Below are positions 1 through 6,339 of a DNA stretch of 10,857 bases, piece after piece (within the stretch, counting starts at the first letter, position 1; every line of letters begins with the position of its first letter). The notes under the pieces were generated by a model, which was not told the DNA's origin, did not search any database, and saw only the letters and a program-made list of their open reading frames with translations. Source of the DNA: Pseudomonadota bacterium. GTDB taxonomy: Bacteria; Pseudomonadota; Alphaproteobacteria; Acetobacterales; Acetobacteraceae. Location of the stretch: assembly GCA_021808185.1 (NCBI GenBank), contig JAKBCB010000081.1:1-10857 (forward strand). Direction: 5' to 3'. Position numbers and translations under genes: made by a program.

Positions 1-735
1 CGCAGCGATTTCCTGGTCGATTTCCTGCGCCGCGTGCACTGCGCGCACCTGTATCTGGTCGGCGACATCATCGACGGCTGGCGGCTGCGCAAATCCTGGT
101 ACTGGGACGCCGATTGCGACGAGGTGCTGCGGCTGATCCTGCGCCACGCGCGCGGCGGCGCCGAGGTGACATACATCCCCGGCAACCACGACGAGATGTT
201 CCGCCAGTGGCTGCCGCTGGGGCTGGAGATCGCCGGCATCCGGCTGCGCAAGGAAGCGGTGCACACCACGGCGGACGACCGCCGCCTGCTGGTCACGCAC
301 GGCGACGAGTTCGACAGCGTGGTGCGCTACGCGAAGTTCCTCGCCCTGCTGGGCGACTGGGCGTACACCGCCGCGCTCAGCCTCAACACCTGGTTCAACG
401 CGGTGCGGCGCCGGCTCGGGCTGCCGTACTGGTCGCTCTCGCAATGGCTGAAGCGGCAGGTCAAGGAAGCCGTCAAGGCCATCGACCGCTTCGAATCCGC
501 CCTCGCCAACGAGGCGCGCCGGCGCGGCTTCGACGGCGTGGTGTGCGGCCACATTCACCACGCCGAAATGCGCGACGTGAACGGCGTGCTCTACATCAAC
601 GACGGCGACTGGGTGGAAAGCTGCACGGCGCTGGTCGAGCATCACGACGGGAGACTGGAGCTGGTGGACTGGGCGGCCCTCAATCGCCTGAGCTTCTTCG
701 CGCCGCGCCGCGTGAACGTGCCCGAAGCTGCCTGA
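1..735 (+). CDS. LpxH-like calcineurin-type metallophosphoesterase (5' truncated)
   Basis: Partial gene: the reading frame is open from the first base, so the N-terminus (with the first metal motif, DxH) lies outside the window; 244 residues are visible. Numbered from the first visible codon, metallophosphoesterase motifs appear in the expected order: GD with a later D (G21-D25), GNHDE (61-65), THGDEFD (99-105) and CGHIHH (182-187). Between the last two lies an aromatic and arginine-rich helical insert (about 105-165), the position of the lipid-binding cap in LpxH. The family hydrolyses phosphate esters or pyrophosphates with a two-metal centre and is usually labelled UDP-2,3-diacylglucosamine diphosphatase (lipid A pathway). 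Genuine LpxH carries GNRD where this protein has GNHD, and alphaproteobacteria generally use LpxI for that step, so the true substrate is uncertain; I withhold the symbol lpxH. It precedes a glycosyltransferase gene by 58 bases, suggesting a shared lipid or glycolipid role (inference). Confidence 0.88.
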   Translation, partial: RSDFLVDFLRRVHCAHLYLVGDIIDGWRLRKSWYWDADCDEVLRLILRHARGGAEVTYIPGNHDEMFRQWLPLGLEIAGIRLRKEAVHTTADDRRLLVTHGDEFDSVVRYAKFLALLGDWAYTAALSLNTWFNAVRRRLGLPYWSLSQWLKRQVKEAVKAIDRFESALANEARRRGFDGVVCGHIHHAEMRDVNGVLYINDGDWVESCTALVEHHDGRLELVDWAALNRLSFFAPRRVNVPEAA

Positions 736-793
736 CATCCTCGCCCCGACGGGTCTCGCCACGGCCGGGTTGCCGCTGGCGGCCCACGCGCCG

Positions 794-1801
794 ATGCGCG
801 TGCTGATCGTCTCGGACGCCTGGCGTCCGCAGGTGAACGGCGTGGTGCGCACGCTCGCGACCGTGGCCGAGGAACTGGCCGGCATGGGCCACGCGGTCGA
901 GGTGATCGGCCCGGACCGCTTCCGCACCCTGCCGCTGCCGACCTATCCGGACATCCGCCTCGCCGTGCTGCCGCGCCGCAAGCTCGCGCGGCTGATCGAG
1001 ACGTTTGCCCCGGACGCGCTGCACATCGCCACCGAAGGCCCGCTGGGGGCGGCCGCGCGGGCCTGGGCGCTGCGCCGGGGCTACGCCTTCACCACCTCGT
1101 TCCACACCAAGTTCCCGGAATACGTGCAGGCCCGCATCGGCCTGCCGCCCGGCCTCGCCTACCGGTTCCTGCGCCGGTTCCACGGCGCGGGGCAGGGGAC
1201 GATGGTGGCGACACAGAGCCTGCACGACGATCTCGCGGGACGCGGCTTCACCCATCTGAAGCCATGGACGCGCGGCGTCGATCTGGACCTGTTCCGCCCG
1301 GAGCCGCGCGAGCATTTCGGCGCCAGGCGCCCGGTGTTCCTCTATGTCGGGCGCGTCGCCATCGAGAAGAACATCCGCGCGTTTCTCGACCTCGATCTGC
1401 CCGGCTCGAAGGTCGTGGTCGGCGGCGGGCCGCAACTGGCGACGCTGAAGCGGGACTATCCCAGCGTCACCTTCACCGGCCCGCGCTTCGGCGCACAACT
1501 GGCGCGCTCCTACGCGGGCGGCGACGTGTTCGTGTTCCCGAGCCTGACCGACACGTTCGGCCTCGTGCTGCTGGAGGCGCTGGCCTGCGGCACGCCGGTG
1601 GCCGCGTTCGACGTGACGGGGCCGCGCGACATCCTGGCGGGCACCGCGGGGCGGGTCGGCGCGGTGGACGCCGATCTGCGCGCCGCCTGCCTGCGCGCGC
1701 TGGAGGCCGACCGCGACGCCTGCCGCGCCCATGCCGAGCGGTATTCCTGGCGCGCCTGCGCCGAAGTGTTCCTGTCGCATCTGGTGCCGTTGGGCGGGTA
1801 G
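794..1801 (+). CDS. GT4-family glycosyltransferase (group 1), possibly lipid-modifying
   Basis: A 335-residue GT-B fold enzyme transferring a sugar from a nucleotide donor. N-terminal Rossmann half: MRVLIVSDAWRPQVNGVVRT (1-20), the typical opening of the alphaproteobacterial GT4 subgroup annotated as GDP-mannose-dependent mannosyltransferase; then SFHTKFPEYVQ in the acceptor half. C-terminal donor half: YVGRVAIEKN, VVGGGPQL and FPSLTDTFGLVLLEALACGTP. The GT4 EX7E element reads D253-X7-E261, so the first acid is Asp. There are no membrane spans; it is probably peripheral at the inner membrane. I chose ATG 794 because the family starts with MRVLIV; a TTG at 770 would add eight residues that do not match the family. 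No good Shine-Dalgarno is visible. It follows a metallophosphoesterase gene closely and precedes the lipid A run, so a glycolipid or LPS-core acceptor is plausible, but donor and acceptor cannot be read from sequence. Confidence 0.9.
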   Translation: MRVLIVSDAWRPQVNGVVRTLATVAEELAGMGHAVEVIGPDRFRTLPLPTYPDIRLAVLPRRKLARLIETFAPDALHIATEGPLGAAARAWALRRGYAFTTSFHTKFPEYVQARIGLPPGLAYRFLRRFHGAGQGTMVATQSLHDDLAGRGFTHLKPWTRGVDLDLFRPEPREHFGARRPVFLYVGRVAIEKNIRAFLDLDLPGSKVVVGGGPQLATLKRDYPSVTFTGPRFGAQLARSYAGGDVFVFPSLTDTFGLVLLEALACGTPVAAFDVTGPRDILAGTAGRVGAVDADLRAACLRALEADRDACRAHAERYSWRACAEVFLSHLVPLGG

Positions 1802-1875
1802 CGCGCGCCGCGCATTGAAGCATTGCCGCCCGCATGCTACCGCCGCGCGATGTCGCGTCGGGCACGCCAAGGGCC

Positions 1876-2556
1876 ATGATCAAACGGCTGTTGCGGCACA
1901 AGGCGGTGCTCGGGCTGTTCGCGGCCGTGCTCGGCCATTACCTCGCGTTCGCGCTGCGCACCACGCGCTGGCGGCTGCACGGCGCCGAGCATGTCGCCCC
2001 GCATCTGCAAGGCCAGACGGTGATCGCCGCGTTCTGGCACGAGCGGCTGCCGCTGATGCCCGCGCTGTGGAACCTCGCCCGCCGGGGCGGCGACCCGACC
2101 ATGCACGTGCTGGTGAGCCGCCATCGCGACGGGCGGTTCATCGGCACGCTGCTCGGGCGGTTCGGGCTCGATTTCGTGCATGGCTCCTCGGCGCGTCATG
2201 GCCAGGATCGCGGCGGGGCGGCCGGGCTGCGGCAGATGCTCGACTATCTGGCCGCCGGCGATCAGGTGGCGATCACGCCCGATGGTCCGCGCGGCCCGCG
2301 CCGGGTCGCGGCCTCCGGGGTGGCGCAGCTCGCGGCGCTGTCGGGCGTCGCCGTGCTGCCGTGCTCGGCGCAGACGAGTCGCAAATACGTGCTGCGAAGC
2401 TGGGACCGCATGGTGCTGCCGCTGCCGTTCGGGCGCGGCGCGATCGTCTGCCTGCCGCCCATCGCCGTCCCGCGCGACGGGGCGGAGGCCGCGCTGCCCG
2501 CGATCGCGGCGGCGCTGACCGAGGCCGCCGACCGCGCCGACCGGCTGTGTTCGTGA
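1876..2556 (+). CDS. DUF374 lysophospholipid acyltransferase-family protein (LpxJ-like)
   Basis: A 226-residue member of the DUF374 branch of the lysophospholipid acyltransferase superfamily. Visible landmarks: an N-terminal hydrophobic segment with basic flanks (MIKRLLRHKAVLGLF, 1-15, then to about 28), AFWHERLPL (52-60), SRHRDG (81-86), HGSSARHGQD (102-111) and TPDGPRGPR (134-142), all classic for the family. It is expected to be a membrane-associated acyltransferase. DUF374 includes LpxJ, a late lipid A acyltransferase described in epsilonproteobacteria, and the position directly before waaA fits a lipid A role (inference). The canonical HX4D/E is not seen at WHERLPL; this is how the family looks rather than a lesion. 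The start is ambiguous: ATG 1834 would add 14 residues (MLPPRDVASGTPRA), but I prefer ATG 1876 because relatives begin with a short M-K-R-L-L-like stretch. Its TGA overlaps the waaA ATG by one base. Confidence 0.87.
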   Translation: MIKRLLRHKAVLGLFAAVLGHYLAFALRTTRWRLHGAEHVAPHLQGQTVIAAFWHERLPLMPALWNLARRGGDPTMHVLVSRHRDGRFIGTLLGRFGLDFVHGSSARHGQDRGGAAGLRQMLDYLAAGDQVAITPDGPRGPRRVAASGVAQLAALSGVAVLPCSAQTSRKYVLRSWDRMVLPLPFGRGAIVCLPPIAVPRDGAEAALPAIAAALTEAADRADRLCS

Positions 2557-3836
2557 TGCTGGCCGGGCTGTACGCCGCCGCCGCCGCCGGGGCCGCGCCG
2601 CTGCTGCGGATCATGCTGCGTGGCCGCGTGGCGCGCGGCAAGGAGATCGCCACCCGCCTGCCGGAACGCTGGGGCAAGGACGCCACGCCCCGCCCGCGCG
2701 GCCGCCTGCTGTGGCTGCACGCGGCCAGCATCGGCGAGACCGTCTCCGTGCTCCCGGTGCTGACCGCGCTGCACCGGATGGCGCCCGATCTGCGCGTGCT
2801 GCTCACCACCGGCACCGTCACCTCCAGCGACCTCCTGGCGCGGCGGCTGCCGGAACTGGGGCTGGCGGATGTCGTGTTGCACCGCTTCGTCCCGCTCGAC
2901 GTGCCGGGCTGGGTCGCGCGGTTCCTGGGGCATTGGCGGCCCGATGCGGGTGGGCTGGTGGAAAGCGAGATCTGGCCCAACCTGATCCTTGCGGCGCGCG
3001 CGCGCAAAATTCCGCTGATGCTGGTCAATGCCCGCCTCTCGCCGCGCAGCTTCGCGCGCTGGCGGCGGATGCGCGGCTTCGCCCGCCTGCTGTTCGGCGC
3101 GTTCTCGCGGGTCCAGGCGCAATCGGCGGGCGATGCGGAGCGGCTACGACAGCTCGGCGCGGCAAGCGTCAGCGCGCCGGGCAACCTGAAATTCGCCGCC
3201 CCGCCGCTGCCGGTGTCGCGGCTGGAGTTGCAACGCCTGCGCCACGCCTTCGGCGAGCGCCCGGTCTGGCTCGCCGCCAGCACCCATCCGGGCGAGGATG
3301 CGCGCGTGATTGCCGTGCACCGCACGCTCGCGCCGCGCCATCGCGGCCTGCTGACCATCATCGTGCCGCGCCATCCGGAGCGCGGGCCGGAGATCCTTCC
3401 GCTCGCGCAGGGTGTCCCGATGACGCTGCGCTCGCGCGGCGAGGGCCCGCCCGAGGCCGCCGGCATCTGGGTGGCCGACACGCTGGGCGAACTCGGCCTG
3501 TTCTATTCCGCCGTCGGCATCGCCTTCGTCGGCGGCAGCCTCGTGCCGCATGGCGGGCAGAATCCGCTGGAACCGGCGCGCCTGGGCTGCGCCGTCGCGG
3601 TGGGCCCACATGTGCGCAATTTCGCCGAGCCGGTTGCGGTGCTGGAGGCGGCGGGCGCGCTCGCCCGCGTGGCCGACGCGCCCGCGCTGGCTGACTGGGT
3701 CGGCGCGCTGCTCGCCGATCACGGCCAGCGCGCCGCCATGGGCGAGGCCGGCATCGCCGCCGCCCGCAAGCACGGCGACCTGCCCCGCGAGGTGGCGGCG
3801 ATGCTGCTGGACCTGCTGCCCGGGCGGCCCGGCTGA
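2556..3836 (+). CDS. waaA: 3-deoxy-D-manno-octulosonic acid transferase (Kdo transferase)
   Basis: A 426-residue WaaA/KdtA, the usual length. It transfers Kdo from CMP-Kdo to the tetraacylated lipid A precursor at the cytoplasmic face of the inner membrane. An N-terminal hydrophobic anchor (about 1-20) precedes a GT-B fold. Diagnostic motifs: LHAASIGE (54-61), whose E61 corresponds to the catalytic Glu of WaaA; ESEIWPN (136-142); NARLS (158-162); APGNLKF (207-213); ASTHPGE (241-247); PRHPER (271-276); and GGSLVPHGGQNPLEPAR (326-342) in the CMP-Kdo half. The start is ATG 2556, which overlaps the upstream TGA as TGATG; a GTG codon immediately upstream (2553) is an alternative. No Shine-Dalgarno is visible, implying translational coupling to the DUF374 gene. 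Whether it adds one or two Kdo residues cannot be told from sequence. Confidence 0.97.
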   Translation: MLAGLYAAAAAGAAPLLRIMLRGRVARGKEIATRLPERWGKDATPRPRGRLLWLHAASIGETVSVLPVLTALHRMAPDLRVLLTTGTVTSSDLLARRLPELGLADVVLHRFVPLDVPGWVARFLGHWRPDAGGLVESEIWPNLILAARARKIPLMLVNARLSPRSFARWRRMRGFARLLFGAFSRVQAQSAGDAERLRQLGAASVSAPGNLKFAAPPLPVSRLELQRLRHAFGERPVWLAASTHPGEDARVIAVHRTLAPRHRGLLTIIVPRHPERGPEILPLAQGVPMTLRSRGEGPPEAAGIWVADTLGELGLFYSAVGIAFVGGSLVPHGGQNPLEPARLGCAVAVGPHVRNFAEPVAVLEAAGALARVADAPALADWVGALLADHGQRAAMGEAGIAAARKHGDLPREVAAMLLDLLPGRPG

Positions 3837-4801
3837 TGCGCGCGCCGGGGTTCTGGGCGCGGGACGGGGTGCTGCCGCGCCTGCTCTCGCCGCTCGGCGC
3901 GCTGTACGCCGCCGCCACCGCGCGGCGCGTGGCACGGCCGGGCTGGCGCGCCCCGGTGCCGGTGATCTGCTGCGGCAACGCGACGGCGGGCGGCGCGGGC
4001 AAGACCACGCTGGCACTCGATCTCGGGCAGCGCCTGCGCGCGCGCGGCGTGGCCGTGGCATTCCTCACGCGCGGCTATGGCGGCCGCGCGGGCCGCGTGG
4101 TGCGCGTCGATCCCGCCCGCCACGACGCGGCGATGGTCGGCGACGAAGCCTTGCTGCTCGCCGATGTGGCCCCGACCTATGTCGCCACCGACCGCGCCGC
4201 CGGCGCGCGGGCCGCGATCGCGGATGGCGCCACGGCGCTGGTGATGGATGATGGCCTGCAAAATCCCACGCTGCACAAGGATGTCTCCTTTCTTGTCATC
4301 GACGGCGCGGCGGGGTTCGGCAACGGCCGCGCCATTCCCGCCGGCCCCCTGCGCGAGCCAGTGGCCGCCGCCGCCGCCCGTTGCCGCGCCGCCGTGCTGA
4401 TCGGCCCGGATCGCCATGGCGCGACCGCAACCCTGCCGCCGCGCCTGCCCGTGCTCGCCGCCAGCTTGCAACCGGGGCCGGAGATCGCGGCCTTCGTCGG
4501 GCGCCGCGCCGTGGCCTTCGCCGGCATCGGCCGGCCGGAGAAATTCTTCACCATGCTGGAGAGCGCGGGCGTGACGCTCGCGGCGCGGTTTGCCTTCCCC
4601 GACCACCACCGGTTTTCCGCCGCCGAGTTGTCCGCGCTGGTCGCGACTTCGGCCGAGCATGGCGCGATGCTTGTCACCACGCCCAAGGACGCCGCCCGCC
4701 TCGCGCCGGCGGACCGCGCGCGTGTCAGCGTCATCGGCGTGCGGCTGGCCTGGGCGGATGAGGCGGCGCTGGAGGCATTGCTCGCCGGGTTGGTGCCGTG
4801 A
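3836..4801 (+). CDS. lpxK: Tetraacyldisaccharide 4'-kinase (lipid A 4'-kinase)
   Basis: A 321-residue LpxK, normal length, phosphorylating the 4' position of the tetraacyldisaccharide with ATP to give lipid IVA. The N-terminal hydrophobic/basic helix (FWARDGVLPRLLSPLGALY, 6-24) is the usual membrane anchor. The P-loop is A51-GGAGK-T57 (GNATAGGAGKTT, 47-58); most LpxK read GGTGKTP or similar, so the final T is a small variation. Further landmarks: LTRGYGGR (77-84), VGDEALLLA (101-109, the Asp that pairs with His in the catalytic dyad), MDDGLQNPTLHKD (137-149), IPAGPLREP (167-175), FAGIGRPEKFF (228-238), FPDHHRF (254-260) and TTPKD (281-285). ATG 3836 overlaps the waaA stop as TGATG, and its own TGA is overlapped by the next start. 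Order waaA then lpxK is common in alphaproteobacteria. Confidence 0.97.
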   Translation: MRAPGFWARDGVLPRLLSPLGALYAAATARRVARPGWRAPVPVICCGNATAGGAGKTTLALDLGQRLRARGVAVAFLTRGYGGRAGRVVRVDPARHDAAMVGDEALLLADVAPTYVATDRAAGARAAIADGATALVMDDGLQNPTLHKDVSFLVIDGAAGFGNGRAIPAGPLREPVAAAAARCRAAVLIGPDRHGATATLPPRLPVLAASLQPGPEIAAFVGRRAVAFAGIGRPEKFFTMLESAGVTLAARFAFPDHHRFSAAELSALVATSAEHGAMLVTTPKDAARLAPADRARVSVIGVRLAWADEAALEALLAGLVP

Positions 4802-5670
4802 GGGATCTGCAATTCCGCCTGGAAGCCGCCGTGCTGTGGCTGGCGCTGCGGCTGGTGCGGCTGCTCTCGCCGGTCGCCGCATCCAACCTCGGCGCCGCCA
4901 TCGCGCGCGCGCTGGGGCCGCTGCTGCCGGTCTCCCGCGTCGCCGAGGCCAATCTGCGTCTGGCGTTTCCCGGCATGGACGCGGCCGGCCGGACCGCCGT
5001 CGTGCGCGGCGTGTGGGACAATCTCGGCCGCACCGTCGCCGAAATCCCGCATTTGCCGCGCCTGCGCTGGGAGGTGGTGGGCGCCGAGCATATCGCCGCC
5101 GTCCGGCGGGAAGGCGGCCCGGCGCTGTTCTTTTCCGGCCATATCGCCAACTGGGAAGTGCTGACCCCAGCCGCCGCCGCGAACGGCGTGCTGCTGGCCG
5201 GCGTCTATCGCGCCGCGACCAACCCCTATGCCGACCGCCTCATCAACGCGCTGCGCCGCGAGGCCATCGGCGCCGAGACAAAAATGTTCCCCAAGGGGGC
5301 GGAGGGGGCGCGCGGCGCGCTGGCGCATCTGCGCTCGGGCGGCGTGCTGGCCATGCTGGTTGACCAGAAGATGAACGACGGCATCGCCGCCCCGTTCTTC
5401 GGCCATCCCGCCATGACCCCCTCGGCCGGCGCGGCGCTCGCGCTACGCTTTGGCTGCAAGCTGATTCCGGCGCATGTGGAACGCCTCGGCCCCGCGCGCC
5501 TGCGCATCGTGGTCGAGGCCCCGTTGCCGCTGCCGCATACCGGCGACCGCGCCGCCGACGTGGCGAGCCTCACCGCCGCGATGAATGCGTGCCTGGAAAC
5601 CTGGATTCGCGCCCGCCCCGCCGAGTGGCTGTGGCTGCATCGCCGTTGGCCGAAGGACGTTTACACATGA
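4798..5670 (+). CDS. LpxL/HtrB-family lipid A biosynthesis acyltransferase (lauroyl-type)
   Basis: A 290-residue member of the LpxL/LpxM (HtrB) family, which transfers a fatty acyl chain from acyl-ACP to the hydroxyl of a primary acyl chain of Kdo-lipid A at the inner membrane. The N-terminal hydrophobic helix (about 7-42) serves as the membrane anchor. The catalytic HX4E dyad is intact: SGHIANWEV, H115 to E120. Downstream are GVYRAATNPYADRLI (135-149), FPKGAEGARGAL (164-175) and VDQKMNDGIAAPFFG (188-202), all typical of the family, and the C-terminus ends EWLWLHRRWPK. The start is GTG 4798, overlapping the lpxK stop by four bases (GTGA); no Shine-Dalgarno is seen. Whether it acts like LpxL or LpxM, and its chain length, cannot be deduced. 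It sits in the same transcript as a DUF374 acyltransferase, so the two may acylate different positions. Confidence 0.93.
   Translation: MRDLQFRLEAAVLWLALRLVRLLSPVAASNLGAAIARALGPLLPVSRVAEANLRLAFPGMDAAGRTAVVRGVWDNLGRTVAEIPHLPRLRWEVVGAEHIAAVRREGGPALFFSGHIANWEVLTPAAAANGVLLAGVYRAATNPYADRLINALRREAIGAETKMFPKGAEGARGALAHLRSGGVLAMLVDQKMNDGIAAPFFGHPAMTPSAGAALALRFGCKLIPAHVERLGPARLRIVVEAPLPLPHTGDRAADVASLTAAMNACLETWIRARPAEWLWLHRRWPKDVYT
5653..5657 (+). promoter_or_regulatory. Shine-Dalgarno AAGGA for the HAD phosphatase gene
   Basis: AAGGA ends nine bases before ATG 5667 and lies inside the end of the LpxL-like gene. It is the only clear ribosome binding site among the coupled genes of the run, so this gene may also initiate independently. 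It supports ATG 5667 rather than upstream in-frame codons. Confidence 0.55.
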
Positions 5671-6332
5671 CCCGCGCCGCCCTGCTCGACCTCGACGGAA
5701 CCCTGGTGGAATCCGGCCCCAGTATTGTGTCCTGTGTCCGGCACGCCATGGCGTCGGTGGGCCATCCGCTCGATGCGTCGGCCGATTTGTCCTGGGTCGT
5801 CGGCCCGCCCCTGCACGATATTTTTCTTCGCCTGCTCGATCCGTTTGGCGGCGGCGCGATGGTGGAGCCGGCGGCCGAGGCGTATCGCCGCGAATACGAC
5901 AATGGCGGGCTGTTCCAGGCCGCTGCCTACGCCGCGATTCCGCCAGTGCTGCACGCGCTGCGCGACGAGGGGTTGGCGCTGTTCGTCGCGACCTCGAAGC
6001 CCGCGTCGGTGGCGCGCCGCATCCTCACGCACCTGGGGTTGGCCGGCCATTTCCGGGCGATCTACGGAGCGGCCGTCGATGGCGTGCTGTCGCACAAGCC
6101 CGAGCTGATCGCCTATGTGCTGGCCACGCAAGGCCTGGCGCCGGACCAATGCGTCATGGTCGGCGATCGAAGCTTCGACATCTTTGGCGCCCACGCCAAC
6201 GATGTGCGCGCCATCGGCGTGCTGTGGGGCTACGGCGACCGCGCGGAACTGGAACAGGCGGGCGCGGACGCGCTGGCCGATACGGCGGAGGATTTGCCGG
6301 GGCTGGTGGCGGGGCTGCTGGGGGAAGCGTAG
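5667..6332 (+). CDS. HAD-superfamily hydrolase, Gph / 5'-nucleotidase-like phosphatase
   Basis: A 221-residue haloacid dehalogenase-type phosphatase with a helical cap (subclass I). Motif I is LLDLDGTLVES, with nucleophile D8 and acid/base D10. Motif II is VATSKP (T109/S110). Motif III is K144 in SHKPEL. Motif IV is VGDRSFD, with D167 and D171 binding Mg. The cap contains VVGPPLHDIF (44-53), and the C-terminal part reads AIGVLWGYGDRAEL (182-195). This pairing resembles the HAD_5NT/phosphoglycolate-phosphatase-like group, so a soluble cytoplasmic phosphatase acting on a small phosphorylated metabolite is expected; the substrate is unknown. ATG 5667 overlaps the upstream stop by four bases (ATGA), making it the last gene of the lipid A run. 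An in-frame start far upstream (5589) is rejected because it lies deep in the acyltransferase gene and motif I sits at the N-terminus with ATG 5667. It converges on xseA with 7 bases between the stops. Confidence 0.92.
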   Translation: MTRAALLDLDGTLVESGPSIVSCVRHAMASVGHPLDASADLSWVVGPPLHDIFLRLLDPFGGGAMVEPAAEAYRREYDNGGLFQAAAYAAIPPVLHALRDEGLALFVATSKPASVARRILTHLGLAGHFRAIYGAAVDGVLSHKPELIAYVLATQGLAPDQCVMVGDRSFDIFGAHANDVRAIGVLWGYGDRAELEQAGADALADTAEDLPGLVAGLLGEA

Positions 6333-6339
6333 CGCGTCT

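Noticed and set aside
770..793. TTG start adding eight residues to the GT4 glycosyltransferase
   Set aside because: The family begins at MRVLIVSD and no ribosome binding site favours TTG.
1731..2555. A long plus-strand open frame continuous with waaA that would extend it upstream by about 275 residues
   Set aside because: The upstream part is arginine/alanine-rich shadow of the GT4 and DUF374 genes; WaaA homology and normal length begin at ATG 2556.
2273..5406. Several minus-strand open frames of 290-410 codons across waaA, lpxK and the LpxL-like gene
   Set aside because: All are R/A/P-rich shadows without recognisable motifs, on the strand opposite four well-supported genes.
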